Assembly (NCBI GenBank): GCA_024811115.1
Contig: JAKOGH010000005.1
Span: 806,001-870,000 of the forward strand
DNA length: 64,000 nt
Reading direction: 5' to 3'
Origin: Terana coerulea
Lineage: Eukaryota; Basidiomycota; Agaricomycetes; Polyporales; Phanerochaetaceae
The notes beneath the pieces are model-generated. The model was not told the DNA's origin. It saw only the letters and a list, made by a program, of their open reading frames with translations, and did no database searches. The translations under genes were made by a program, and so were the position numbers. Positions within the stretch are counted from its first letter, which is position 1. Each line of letters begins with the position of its first letter. Below, piece by piece: positions 1-13,514 of the stretch.

Positions 1-370
1 TTAGAACATCCTGCGGCGATGATAGGACTGCATTGTTGTATCTTAATGTAACGGGAGGATGTGGTTCTTGTAATTTCTTGAGACAAATAGTGTGCAGGCG
101 TTGATGCTTTCCCGAGAATAAGAGATCAAGGTGAGGTCGTAGGTGGAGTATGACCGGCGTAGTCGGGGAATCAGGATCATATTTGACGTCCACCTGAGGA
201 AAGGAATGGGTGTCCGTGCGTAGTATGTCTAGCACTGTCCACAGAGACATGCCTACGAACGAAGTCAGCTATCTACAGCTTGAGCTCAGCTAGTGAGGAG
301 AGTACTCACCGAGCTCGAACAGACCGAGGCCAACACCTGGACGTATGTCAGCATCAAGTTTAGGAAACAT
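1..370 (-). CDS. PHAF1 / UPF0183 family protein, 5' part (runs off left edge)
   Basis: The start is the ATG whose complement is at 368-370 and reads MFPKLDADIRPGVGLGLFELG. A short GT-AG intron (about 253-309) follows. Exon 2 continues GMSLWTVLDILRTDTHSFPQ, then VDVKYDPDSPTTPVILHLRP, down to position 1. The order L-D-x-D-I-R-P-G-x-G-L-G-x-F-x-L-G-M-S-L, then VDVKYD and HLDLLFSGKHQRLHTI, is the N-terminus of the UPF0183 family (human C16orf70, PHAF1, phagophore assembly factor 1, a WD40-interacting phosphoinositide-binding autophagy protein). Only about 103 of the ~400 residues expected lie in the window; the 3' end is missing because of the window edge, not because of a break. It is divergent from the lipid-transfer gene at 691. 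The family call is from recognition of the motif order; the exact fungal role is inferred. Confidence 0.82.
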
Positions 371-690
371 AACTGAGATTCGCTAGAGCCAGATAAGAGA
401 GCAGTATGTTGTGAAGTCGTATTTGGCAGCGGAAGTTACCAATGCGAGGCAGCAGAAAGCGGTCCGAAAGGGCGCCTTGTAAATGAGCTGCGGATCACGG
501 GGGCTAGCGCCGATCATGACGCGCGTCAGTGCCATGTTCGGCGCGCATGCCCGCCTGAGCATCTGTCTCGAGACCATCACTGCCAACGTCGACCTACATG
601 TTACACCCATAGTCAACCGGACACAATCATCACTGGCTAGCACTCATCCTTGTTTGCAGCATTCCTTACGACCACCGACACACGATAATC
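371..690. promoter_or_regulatory. Shared divergent promoter region (PHAF1-like / FMP27-like)
   Basis: This is the 320-bp gap between the two divergent start codons. The open frames in it do not resemble any family I know and have no splice-supported structure. It must hold both promoters, but I see no clear TATA box or palindromic operator. Confidence 0.5.
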
Positions 691-3600
691 ATGCCTCTAT
701 CCCATTTCCTTGCCTCCATCCCACTCTTTTTCAGCACAGTCTTTCTCTGGAAGCCGCAAGATTCGGTCTTAGGATACATCATCATCTGGATACTACGCAT
801 TGCCACATTCTCACTGCTATTCCGCTCAGTTCTTGGCCCGAAAATCCTCAGCCTCATCTCCAACCGCCTGAGGGTGCAGAGCGTCAGCTTACGCTCTATA
901 CGAGGCATATACTTCCGTGCGGGGAGTGGAATACTGCAAATAGACCGTGTCGGTCTGTCGTACCACAAGCCTACACCGCTGGATGCAAGCCGGTTCTCCA
1001 TAAGAGTAGAAGGATTTAGGCTGGAGTTGATTCAGGGAGAGCGGAAGAGTCGTAGCAAGCCTTCACCCAAGGAGAAACACACCAAGAAGTCTTCACGAGT
1101 TCTACAGTACGCACCATATGCATGGGATATTCTTCGCTCTGTGACATTGAGCACCTACTCCGCTCTCGAACCATACTTGCGGCCAGCCCTGCGCACTATC
1201 GTTGTATTTGTCCTCCGGATTGCCATTCGTGCGCTACCCGCTTTGACGCAGGTGCTAGACTTGGAGGTTGACTCTGCCGTTGTGACATTCTCCAAGGTCA
1301 TTCCAGGTGCGGAATTCGTCGTTCGCAAAGCGAAACTCCACACAAGCGTCCAGTTCACCCAGTTGGATAATTCGGAGGCTGCTACGAAGCCCTCCGGATC
1401 GCCAACACAGGCCCTTCATAGACGGTTCGCTAGCGTCGCGAATTTCAACACCAGGATCAAGAATAGTTTCCGGCGGACGTGGGAGAAGGCATGGGGATCT
1501 ACGCAAGTTGCAGCTGCTCTATCTCTGAACGTGCATGAAGTGCTTGGAGTTGCATCTGCAGTACTCTTAGATGAGCTGAAGAGTTCCATAACCGGTGAGT
1601 AAATCATGGGCTCTACTTGGATAATATCTGGGCTCATACAATCTCACTAGGCCAGCATACATTCTTCTGCGTCCCTCAGATTGCCTTCGCTACTTCTGTA
1701 CGACTTAATCCACGTCAACAAGTCGAACCTCACGGCCTCGATATTTCCTTCAGTGCTGGCCCAACTAGCGTTGACGTTGAAGTGCTTCAATATATCCTGG
1801 ACACGTTGAAGAAGCATCGACAGCCCGCGCAGCCGGAGACTCAGAAGCTGTTCATGAACCCTATGAGCCCGCACAGCGCCGCAAGCCCCCACAGCATTAT
1901 CAGTCTTAATAGTGCTGCAAGTCCCAACAGCATTGGCAGTCCGCAGAGTATTGCGAGTCCACTCGACGCTGCCAGTCCTCCGTTGTCACCTCGATCCTCG
2001 CGAATGTGGCGCTCCTCACTGTCTCCTGTTTCTCCTCTGATGGAGTCACTGTCAGTGCGTGCAATTTCTCCTATCTTAGGAATGATGACGTTCACAATAT
2101 TGTAGGCGCGATTTCGTTGGCACTCGAAGCACCCTGCACCCAAACCGCGCAGTCGCAAGAATACCGTATGTTACTATGAAACTCTGGGATTTTTTTGTGA
2201 CTTACACACTGGAACAGGTTAGATTCGATATGCTGAAAAGCATCCACATTGGCTTACCAAGGTTGACTTTAATTCGCCGGATATCCGTCCAAGAGGACAA
2301 GCATACGGAAACATTCACGGCTGGCCTGAAGCAGATATCGTTGAGTGTTCGGTTGAGTCACCCCGATCGGACTTCCCTGCATCGCAAGCATTTAGGCAAG
2401 GCCAGCGCCCCAGGAGACCCCTTGACTGGAGACGTATACTCGGTTGAGCTCTCAATCCAGCAGGCGTCCCTCGACAGGATGGGCACAGGAGCTTTCCAAG
2501 ATCATTTACGCGTCCTCACTGTCGGCCCCGTTGACACCTCCGTCTTAGTCTCCCAATGGCCTACACCGTGGCTTAGAGGTCCTTCATTTCTAGCAGGCGA
2601 TCCCAACTCCCAGTTTCTTCTTGCCGAATTAACACTGGGCACTATCAACGTGACTGAACGTCTCGAGGTGCTGCAGCAACTTCTAAATAGGACGAAACCT
2701 GAGAAACCACCAGTCCAAGCTGAGCCTCATCCGCTACTACCTCCCGTTCTCTCCCCGGTTCCTCGAGTGTCTTTCACAGTTGTTGTAGGCGACGTATGCA
2801 TTCGTTTGATTGGATCCGAAGACAACGCGCCCTTCGCCCTGGAGGCTCGTACAGGAGGTCTGGTGCTGGCTGCCAATTCTCGCTTTCAGGTTCTTCCCGA
2901 CGGCAGGTTTGGAAAAGTCGCTCCAGAACCAGACCGGCCGCGTCTGCAGATGCGTATGGATATTCACGCTGAACTCCACCGGACGTTCTTAAACGTGAAC
3001 CGCGGGGCAGAATCTCAGACGGGTGGGCATAAAGCTGATATCGGCGGGGCCCTGTATTCCGGAGAGCCCGTGCTCTCTTTGGACACAGTTCAAGTGACCA
3101 GTCAAGGACGAGCATTTGGGGAGATTGCCGATGAACCTGGAGGCGGTGTCACTATCGACGTGCCCTCGGCGTTATTCCACACTCAATGCGCTACAGAGGC
3201 GCTGTCGATCGAGCTGTGGCAGCCCGACGCCATGGCTGCGGTGAAAACACTTCTCGCTGCACTCGCTGACAAGAAGCCGCAAAACCCATCTCCATCTCCT
3301 CGACCGCCCAAGTATCTTCTCAGTCGACTGCCAACGGGCCTATCAGCGTCAGTCGCTGTAGGACGCTTCATGATATTCGTCGCAGGGCCAGATCTTGCAC
3401 CAGGCGAGGATATGAGCATATCTCGCGGCGTCGCTTTCCACACGGGATTGGCCCTCCACTACTGTTCTGTCCGCGATCGACATTCTACTCATCTGAACGA
3501 GCTCATTCCGCGTAATCACAAGAGGCTGAAGCTGTCTCTACCTTCGGAACTGATTGCTACCGCGGCAGGTGGCACTGGAGCGGCGACCATGTCACAGTCT

Positions 3601-6600
3601 GAACGAGCATTGGTTCAAGCCGACGTTTGGGACACTGCTCTCCGTGATGCGTTAGCTACACGATACGTTGCGGACGATCCATTCGGCGTCGGTGACATCA
3701 GTGACGACTACAGGGCGAAGGAGTACCTCCGTATGGAACAAGCCACGGTCGGGATTGTTTTGTCCGGCCGCCGTCTGGGTGGCGTCCCTATGGCTGCCTC
3801 GAAAGACGATTGCGCGGTTTCTATTCACGTCAGTCGCATACGAGGTAATGTCCATTTAGCTCATGCATACAACCTGCTGCTGGCCATCCAAGTGATCAAG
3901 TCACTCCTTCCGCCCCCGAAGCCGAAACTTCATGTTTACGACAGTCCCTCAACGCTCTCTTACGTCTTCCACTGCGACATTGATAAGGTACAGGTCGTCT
4001 GGAAGTTCCCTCTGCGAATGAAGCTGTATATGCGCATAGCGGGACTTGGAACACATCGGTCCAGCAGTGGAAAGCTCAATGTAGCCTGGGACAGCATCCT
4101 TCTATCCGTCCCAGTCGACGTTGAACGTGATGGCGCGACTGAAGTAGTATGGGAAGAGCTTTCGCGGCTTCCCAAATGGACCATCGACATCAAGCCCGAC
4201 GATAGACCCATCTCCATCACTGCTCAAGGTGAAAGTGCTCGATTGCGAATTCCCTTCGACTTCGTCCTTGCCGACCTCATTCTCGATATTAACGTCACTT
4301 TGAAAAGCATGAAGCACCTTGTCCGAATGGTACCAGGCGGCCACTTCTACAATCCTCCCAGTCCTCCTGCTGAAGATGCCAAAATCATGCCCAATCTGTC
4401 AATCCGTTTGGGATGCCTATGCGTGGAGGCTGCGGATGAGCCATTCGAGGCCCAGCTCGGCCTCATCTGGCGCGCAGGTTTCGAGGCCGCACGCCTACGT
4501 ATGGAGAGGGATGACGCGTTCGAAGCGAAAGCGGCGGCGATCTTGGCAGCCACTCAGGAAGTCTCGACTCCTCAACGCGAGCAACATTCGGAATTTCAGT
4601 TCACCTCGGAGCACAGTATACCCATTGACGATGCGCGGAGCCGATTGTACCAAGTCCATTCTGGGGCTTGGGCGTCCAGGTTCAGACAAGCTCGAACTGC
4701 ACAGATACGGCGACAAGACGCTGAGAACTACAAGCTGAAAAGCAAGGTTAGCTTATACGGCGACATCGAGAACGAGCTGGTCCCTATCAGCGAGCCACCT
4801 ACTCTACCACCACTCTTCCGACTCAAGTTCGAGCAGCTGAACTTGAAGCTGGGTGGTCCTTCGTTCTCAATGGATAAATTACCAGACTTCCTGTTCACCC
4901 AAGGTGGAGGAATGCCCAGAGACACCGAATACTCGCTTCTAGTGCCGATGCATATTCACTTTTCGGTCTCATCGCTGCGCCTCACCTACCGAGAATACCC
5001 ACTGCCTCTGTTCTACGTTCCGGCGCACTCTCAGAGGACAAATCCGGGGCTGATCTTCGATAGCGACCTCGTCATCGCGGAGGAGATGGGAACGGAAGAG
5101 TCGGTTGAATGGGTAGACTGTGCAATTGTCAGACCACATAGAGGCCTCCACGGCGCTTCACCCTTGCACATCACCGTTCCGAAGACAATTATGCCAGTCA
5201 AGACGTACGCGAATCCCATTATCCGAGTGAAGACTGACGATGTTACCGACTTTGCATGGGGGATAAGCTACGGTCCAGCTACTCAAGACCTGATGAGAGT
5301 GGTCGATACTCTATCGCATGCGCCAAGGGATAGCTCGCCTCCGATCGGATTCTGGGACAAGGTGAATTACACGATGTTCTCGCTTATATTTATGCTGACC
5401 ATCACACAGTTGCGTTTGATATTCCATTGGCAGTTACGTGTAACTTTCGAGGATGAGGTGCACTTACACATGAAAGGTACCTTCCATGAAAGTACAATGC
5501 TCGTCAGGTTGGCTTGACTTTCTGGTCAGGTTCTCACGACCCGCATACACTCCGAGGGAAAGGAGCCGGTTTTGCGCTTTGCTGGGAAGGAAGCCCTCAG
5601 CTCCTGATAGGGCACTCGAACGAGCAGAACGAGCTCATCCAGCTCATTAGCGAGTCGACCATGATCATCATTCCCAAGTAAGGATCAATTCCCCGCTTGT
5701 ACTTCTATATGCTAATGTGGCGCAATCAGTATTGAAGAGTCCTATGGCGAGACATCGACGCTGGGCAATCCACCCGAGCCAAAGAGACAAGGGAGCCAAT
5801 GGACATACCGCTCAAGCAAAGCACGGCGATCTCGCAAGATTTGCGCGAAATTCAGCTCAGGGTCTCGTTTCGGAGTGGGCATTGCATTGGAACGATCTTG
5901 TGACTCGGCATGTCCTAAATGCTCAGGCGACGCCTTCCATCGAAAGTGTCGGTTCTTTGACTCCAAACCACACTACGAGGTCAAGCTGGAGAGGAAAGCC
6001 CAAAAACCTGCGGTTAACGTACGTACTCTAGCCATAAATGGGTTTTCGATGCTGAAATTGTCTATAGAGCGAAGAAGACTCTTTCGCGGGATTCCGCTCG
6101 GATTTTATTCACCTATCGATATCGCTCACCTCTTCTCTGCAGAATGGTGCGAGTAAATGCAGTAGCATCCACCTGTCTCCTGCTGTGTTCGCACACTTCT
6201 TCTCGTGGTGGTCGCTCTTAGACGGCAAGGCTCTTCCAATTCGGCAAGGTCGACGGTACAAACATAAGCGACCACTCTCCCCCAAGTTTGGACAGCATCT
6301 CGCAACCATCAAGTATTCCATCATCGTCCCCAGACTATTCTTGTCTCACGTGTACATGGACCAAGGCCGAGACGCGTGGACTGACGGAGTAACACCATTT
6401 GTCGGAGTGAAGGCGCTGATAGGCCGATTCCAAGCAGATATGCACCAGCGGGCCCAAGAAAGTACAATCACGAAACCCGACGGGACCAGCAAGACGGTGC
6501 TTCACAAGCCATTCTACGCCGTTGAGGTCGTGCTCCATGACTTGGACCTGAGAGCTCTACTTGCTATCTTCCAGGAGCCTCTGAAACAACGTGTCCCGTT

Positions 6601-9600
6601 GGAGGCTTCATATCTCGAGAGTACCTACCGCAACAAGGAGGGCATTCCAGTAACGGAGACCGGATCTCCTTGGATTGACATGGATGACTATCTTGACACG
6701 AACTGGTCCCCCAGCAGCGTGCCAGTGGTGCACGTGTTGCCTGCTGGATCTTGCCCTCGGTTCACCTACTTCAAGCAGGCGCATCCGAACACCACGAAAG
6801 ATCGTATCGAGATTACGAAGTTCGGGGACGAAGATACCCACGTCTGTTGCTTAGGGAGGGAAGCTTGTGGGTATCTCATACTGCGCATTTTTAGTAGCCA
6901 TTAATAAATTGTGTTCAGCGGTTTCACGAATCCAAATGGGCATCACACGCGACCGTATAGAGGAGCTACGTCGTCAAGCCTCGAATGGGGCGGACCCCTG
7001 CGCGGACCCAGATCTTTCTGGCCAGGTATGTGCCGTGATCACGTCTATGCAGTGCCGTCTTAACTGAGGTTCATAGAAGCCAACTGTTGACATGAATTAC
7101 ATGATATCCCTTCTAGAAGACTATGTGAAGCACCTACAAAAAGTGGACGAACAGTCTCAAAGTGTATTTGCCAACGGACCGCTAACTTATCACATGCCTG
7201 CCGACTCAGTGTCCCCTGGTGAATGGGCCCAATTCAACAACGTGTATCAAGTTCACTCCCCTAATCTGTACCTGGACAATATAATTCGCGATGTGAGTGC
7301 ACCGTGCCTCATTATTGGACGGTTGTTGAACGTCGTAACAGATAATGATGCAATACTACCACTGCTCCCGTTCTCGAAGAGGATTTGAGTATCATATGGC
7401 TACGCGGTGCGTCACATTAATATCAACTGATCATGTCCGGCAGCTCATATGAAATTCAGTGCTGTCAAGTTCATACGAGACCAAGCCCTCGCGACTGTCG
7501 CGAATCTCCAGCAGCAGGCCGACCAGGAGAAGCACAAAGGCGCGGCCGCCAGCGCACAGGCTGCTGCACAGGCGGTCAAGAAGATGCTGGGGGTGGTGAC
7601 CACGCTGGGCCACGGACCTCGATCGAGATGTCGACAGAGGCGATATCACACGACGCTGAGAAGGAACCTATGAAAGGGTGGGCGGAAGGCGTGTCGCTTA
7701 GCAAAGCCAACTTTTGCTTGCTCCTCAAGCCGCAGGTTGTGCTACGAAGCGAGGCCAGCACCGAGTCTGTTTGTGTCTTGGCTGCTGTGCAGGGTAAACT
7801 CAAATCATACCATATCTTGGATGACGCCAATGCGGAGGATCCCGTCAGTGGAAGGGTAATGAGCAGGTAAGCGCACGTATACATTTCTTGATACTCTTCC
7901 TGAGCATGTCAAAATTAGGAACTTCGCATCACTAACAGGCCTGCAAGCTTTCTCGCCTTCTGCTATCAACAAGTTTGGCCAAGGTGTCGTACCGCTTGAG
8001 GTCCTCATTGACCTGAAGTGTGGGACAAATTACTTCGATCGTCTCGTACCGCAGACGGATGCGACCCTGCAGTATGACAAGTTCAATCGCTTGCGAATGC
8101 GGAGCAACGTCACCTCTGTCGCTCGCAAGAGCACTGATTCTGCTGAGGATCAGGTGGCAGATCACCTTGAGAGTCAGAACGTACGTATAGAACTATCAAG
8201 TCTAACAATAAACTGTTTCATGCTGACCCTATTATCAGGACCTCGTGCGCTTCCATGTACCTCGTTTCACTGTCACCGCCAATGACCGCCATTTCCAAGC
8301 CATTTCGAACATCGTCACCAACCTCGTACTGTTCTCTGATGCCGCCCACAAGACCCGTGCCGACAGACTGGAGAAAATGCTCTTCAGCTACGACTTCACC
8401 AATCTTTCCTCCGCCGCGGACGTTATCGCGAAATTGCAGTCACGCCTCCGGATGGCCGTCGAGACGAAAGCAGAGGCAGAGATGACACTACAAGGACACG
8501 GAGATTTAGGCGACGTAGAGAAGCTCAAGATTGAGGCCCACATTCTGCTACTTGCGGAGGAGCTGGACTACGTCTTCGAGGCAATCAAACTTGCACAGGA
8601 CAAGGCCGATGGGCTGGCTGCACAGAAGTCGGCTCTGTTGCTGCATGCTTCGTCTTCGGAGATTTCGTGGCGAATGATCGACCGCCATGACCAGCTCCTG
8701 GCGAAGTTGGCTGTGCGCGACATCGATTTCAGGTGGCTGAACCGTCAAGACAGTTCGACGATGAACAACCTGGCAGTCGGGGACCTGCAGGCCTTCGATG
8801 GTGCCGTGGACGCAGAATGGACAGAGATTCTGTCAAAGTATGATGAATCTTCGAATCATCCGCTGGTGAAGGTATGCTTGCTTCCACTGTTCATATTACG
8901 GAGTGAATCTCATCTTGATCGTTGCAGAGAAAGCTGTTCCTCGTGGCAGACTGGATCGTACTACCGCCTGTCGGGGGTATTACCATCTACCAGAGCTTCG
9001 AGCTCACCTTCCACCCAATGCGGCTGCAAATCGACACCCGGGTCGGGAGCCGCATCATGGAGTACGTCTGGCCCGCGCGCCGTCGACGAGCCGACGGGGA
9101 GACAGCAGAATCTCCGACAGGAGAGACCGAAGAGCTGCATTTGCCTCCATCCGCGCCTTCCTCGCCCGCTGCTGTGCGTTCTCCGCTTCCCATCCTCGGC
9201 ACGCCAACAGTCCGCAGTCCTGGAATCAAACCGTCACGCCGCATGTCAGCAGACCTTCCGTCGCCGACACGAGGCGATCTGCTGGCGGTCCCTGGCTTGC
9301 GAAAGACCGCGACCTCCAGGTCGTTCACGGACCTACGGAAGGCGGCGAATGACCAACTGCAAGTACCTCCGCCGCTGCAGAAGACACGGTCTACGGATGC
9401 GCTGGCTACACTGGGGACTTCGAACTCGTCAGGGCAAATCTCTGGATCATCTGGTGGCACGAGGAAACAGGAAACGGACGATGCAGCTGTGATGAAGACA
9501 CGGTCGTCTCAGAAGACCTTCGTGTGGGTGAAGGTATCGAGTCTGCATCTACTGCTGAGCATCATGAAGGAGGACTCGTTCCTCTGTAATGATGCCCGGA

Positions 9601-10319
9601 TCAGGACCCGAGACTTGGAGTACAGGAACCAAACGTGGAGCGTAAGCTTACATGACTGCTGTAATGATTTTAGATTTCACTAAGCCCCTTACGTTCTCAC
9701 AGTTCGAGGAACTCGTGGATCAGTTCATTCCTTCGGGAAGAAACTGGAAGGGTTGGGTCAAGATAGCCTTCCAGCAGCCACTTGTGCCGGTCCTGCCTGT
9801 AGCGCGCGAAATCATCTCCAAGACGAAATGGGTCTCGAAGGGACATCATCACACTCCTGACACTCCGAGACCCGGCACGCCCAAGACACCAAGTCGAGCG
9901 AACTCCCTTATCCCGAAGAGGTTACGGACGCTCTCGTCACCGTATCAAAAGGAGAAGAACTTCTCAGCTCTAGGTTTGAACCTGGCTGGTAAGCCTGAAG
10001 CCGTACCTCCAGTACCTGCCCTTCCTCCTCCGCCTCCTCCGCCTCCGCCCCCACCACCTGCTGACGGCGAAACCCGACGGGGCGCCAAACGGCAGCTGTT
10101 GAAAGTGTTCAAACGGCATCGGTCCAAGTCTAAGTCAAGAACCAGCGTCGACTCCACTTCGTCTACATCCGTGAGTATCCTCTTCTCTGCTGCGCAGCGG
10201 CATTGTGCTCATTCTTTTTATCCTAGACGGCTTCATCTTCTACCTCGACACGCACTAGCACTCCGGACACTGCCCGGCCGATCCTCGATGTTCACTTGGC
10301 GAACTCTGACCCTATCTGA
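691..10319 (+). CDS. FMP27: FMP27/Hobbit/BLTP2-type bridge-like lipid transfer protein (GFWDK protein), multi-exon
   Basis: This is a giant protein of the repeating-beta-groove (RBG) family that moves lipids at ER-plasma membrane contacts. The N-terminus (MPLSHFLASIPLFF, then an IIIWILRIATFSLLF segment) is a membrane anchor. The name-giving GFWDK motif lies at 5347-5361, exactly at an exon end. Next come the family's later blocks: GKGAGFALCWEG, the Cys-rich CPKCSGDAFHRKCRFFD, SDFIHLSISL, RFTYFKQ, LSKANFCLLLKPQVVLRSE and DWIVLPPVGGITIYQSFELTFHP. The C-terminal tail has a proline run (about 10023-10058) and a basic Ser/Thr-rich end. The last exon follows an intron ending at TAG before ACGGCT and stops with TGA at 10317-10319. 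About a dozen small introns are needed (e.g. 1595-1650, 5362 onward). The frame slips once at a five-G run at 7589-7593; with six G the protein reads KKMLGGGDHAGPRTSIEMST without a break. Residues encoded at about 1855-1990 are an SPxS-rich repeat. Confidence 0.88.
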
Positions 10320-10670
10320 CCATTCTTATTTTGCGGTATATCATTTTGTTCTGTATTCTATAGCATTGCTGTCTCTTGTATACCCGTATGTATTCGTTCC
10401 TCGAACCTGCGAATCGCTGCCCTCTTGCGGTCTCGGCGTGTGTGGCGCGTGCTGTGCACGGTGATCGTGAGAAAAAAAAGCCTAGGTCCCTATGTCATAC
10501 CCCTGAAGCGCCGGTGGCTGGAGCTCTTTCTAGTGTTCGGGTGTTGACTGGCAGATGTGCCTGCAGGCCCTAAGTGCTCCACCATGAAATAGCATTATCA
10601 TCTCTCTCTCAGACCACCTTCACGACCCCTACCCCTTCCCTTTCCGTGACACCCCTGCTCGCTGCTCGCC
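10320..10670 (+). promoter_or_regulatory. Intergenic spacer / promoter of the DUF2985 gene
   Basis: There is no supported gene in this 350-bp spacer. The last ~70 bp before the ATG at 10671 are strongly pyrimidine-rich on the coding strand (TCTCTCTCTC then CCCCTACCCCTTCCC), which is common just upstream of transcription or translation starts in filamentous fungi. It must also contain the 3' end of the FMP27-like gene. Confidence 0.4.
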
Positions 10671-13250
10671 ATGCCCTCCGTGCGTGTCAGGCGCGACCAG
10701 TACTCCAACCTTGACGATGGCCCGGGAACTCGTCCGAGAGCGCGTTCGTTAGCAACGGTACTCGGGTCATCTGCTTCGCCCACACAAGCCTCCACGTCCG
10801 CGACCGAACGACCAGAGCAACATGGCCGACACCGCTCACAAACGGTCGATTCGCCGGGGGTGAGTCCAGGCAGCCCCGCAAGCCCACCCGCATGCGCAGG
10901 CCTCCGAGTAAAATTCACGACCACATCATGAGTACGACGGGGAGCAAGCCCTTCCGCAAGCAGCTTGAGGAGCGACGACCCCGCGAGCCAACCCGGCTGG
11001 CAGAGAATGGGACGAACGGGCAGAGGCGCAGCGACGATGGGACGGACATGATTTCCATCCGAGGCTCCACCGAGAATATCATCTATCGCGGCCAGGGTGG
11101 ACATCTTGGTCGAATTGGGAGTGCCTTGAGCTTGTATGAGGGACAGCAGCACGACGAGTTTCACCACGACGATGACATCGTAGAGCATCTCGATGTTATA
11201 GGTGAGTGCAATCGCATGAGGGCTTTGTCATCTTACTGACTGTGATATCTTTTGTCTACAGATCCTGCTATTGCTACTGTATCCACGCTCACAAATTGCG
11301 CAAACGCAATCGTTTTGTAAGTAATTTGAACCCGTCACGGTTTGCGATTTCCTTGAACTTACGTGGTTCTGTCAGCCCTCCTCTGGACTGGTACTCTCGG
11401 AAGGCAACAATCGTGCTGCCAGATATCCCGGGAAGAAGGAGAGCAGCTGGAGATGTCGAAAAGGGTCAAGATCATGAAGACAACCTGGACCGTCATGTCG
11501 AGGATGTACTTTCAAAGAAAGACAAATATCGGCGCATAGCCCAAGGAGTGTGGGCATATATGAAGACTCGTGCGTGAATCGTACCTATACTAGTCACAAA
11601 GTACTAACGAATCGTTATAGCCATGGGCGTGAGTAGTGAATCTGGCTCGACCTTCAAATTTAGCTGTTAACCGTGATGTGCGTTACAGATTATCGTCTCA
11701 GTATACGGATTCCTTGTCGGTGTGTACCTTCCCACCACTTCTCTTTTGTAAAAGCTCAATGATACCCCGCTAGTCTTTTGGGGAACTGGCATCGTCCTCT
11801 TCTTGGTCAAGTGGATCAATTGCCACAACTCCAATACCCAAGGATTTTGGGTGGAACTTTGCCAGCAAATCGAGACGGGTACGTACTGCACGCCGTGCAA
11901 GTGATATTGTATTAACGATCATACGTACTAGGACTCTTCACCGCGACGAGTATTGGTTTGATTCCTTTCAGAGTACTCGATACGTGGCGTGAGTGTCGCA
12001 TCTTCACCAGCATGACTACCATGGTTGACCCTCACCCTGTGTACTCAGGTGTATGGAAGATTTGGCATTACCAACGAGTCACCATCAAACGTCGCAAGCT
12101 AGCGGGCCTTCCAGATCTATACGACAACAACGATTTACCGGACCCGTTGTACGACGAGAACCACGTACATGTTCTTTCAGAGCCGGAACAGGCCGATTTA
12201 CACTACCGTACGTAACGTCTACGCTTAGTTCAGGTGATTGTATGCTAAGCTGATCGCCTCCGCGTAGAGCAACACAAGTTCATGCTTTCGATGACCTGGT
12301 ATCGTCCTCACGGAACGTCTACCCATCGAGCTTTCCCTATATAGTACGCATATCCTTGCTTCCTATCTTAAATATAACTGATCAACATATCAGCTGGGCG
12401 TGGTGGATCTGCATATTGAATGACCTGAACTCATTCTTCCAAATCTTGTTGAGTGCCTGCATGTGGAGTATGGACCGGTACGTCCTTGCCTCGTCTCTCA
12501 TTATTGTGCAAGCCTTCACACTGTCCGTAGGTTTCAGCGACCTGCGTGGACAACGGCAACAACGCTGCCAGCTTGCTTCGTAAGCCTACTCAATTATTCG
12601 CGTACTTCCTTCCGCCGTTAACATTCGCTCAGGTGGCCGGTATTCTGGCCGGCGTGGTCATCTGGTGGGGCGGAAAGAAGACTCGCCGTCATGAGCAAGT
12701 CGAGCAACGCCTGCGCGCCGCACTCGCACTGGAGAAGCCGTCACCTAAGGTCGGACATCGCGAGGACGAGTCCAACGCACCCATGCCTGGCATCCCGGAG
12801 GCGTCCTCGCGCACCGCCGACTCGACGCCGACGTTTGTGTCCAAGTCATCGCCGCTCTGCAAGGACTTCTCGGGTGAAGACGACGAGGAGCCGCGCAGTG
12901 GTGAGATGCAAAGGAGAGAGGAAGCCGAACAAAACAAGATGCCGTCTATTACGGAGGATGAAACGGAGACGCGCCGCATGACCCGTCGCGACACCGGCCG
13001 CAGCTCTCTTGCCTCCATTCCGATTGCGGACGAGATGACGGTTCCCCCGTCGAGGATATACACCCTCAGTCGCATTCACAATGAAGGCGCGGCGGAGACG
13101 GTGATATCACCCCCAATTTTACGACTGTTACGAGTTGCACTTGATCGAGCCTGCACAGTTCAAGCTCGGACGCTTTGTCATGATTCATATTTGTACAGCC
13201 ATTTACATACCACTTTCATTGTCATCCTGCACTCTATGCTTATTCCTTAA
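10671..13250 (+). CDS. DUF2985-family integral membrane protein
   Basis: The start MPSVRVRRDQYSNLDDGPG opens a long disordered N-terminus. Several short exons then encode the conserved core: YRRIAQGVWAYMKT, the membrane segment IIVSVYGFLVVFWGTGIVLF, NTQGFWVELCQQIETGLFTA, GLIPFRVLDTWRVYGI, HKFMLSMTWYRPHGTSTHRA, and two more hydrophobic segments (WAWWICILNDLNSFFQILLS and VAGILAGVVIWWGGKK). This order is the fungal DUF2985 pattern; the function is unknown, and location in a membrane is inferred from the segments. The tail after 12680 is charged and disordered. Near 10874-10877 a four-C run breaks the frame; with five C the protein reads SPGSPRKPTRMRRPPSKIHD. The end at 13250 is the stop of the open frame and may be earlier if there is one more intron. 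Confidence 0.75.
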
Positions 13251-13514
13251 AGTCGTAGAACATAATAGTCCATTATACCATACCATTATACACGATGAGT
13301 TTGCGAGACAACGAGACAGTCACGACGTGGGACAACGGACATTATGGAACTGATGGTCAGATTGGGAAGGCGTATAAGATTCACCTGGGTCCACCCAACT
13401 TCAAGTTTCAGTTTGAACACCTGCATGCTCCGAATCGCTCTCATAACAAACCTCGGAGCAAGAGCAGCCCTTGCCTCTTCCGTTTTCACTTCTGGATACG
13501 CGGTGTTGTCATCT

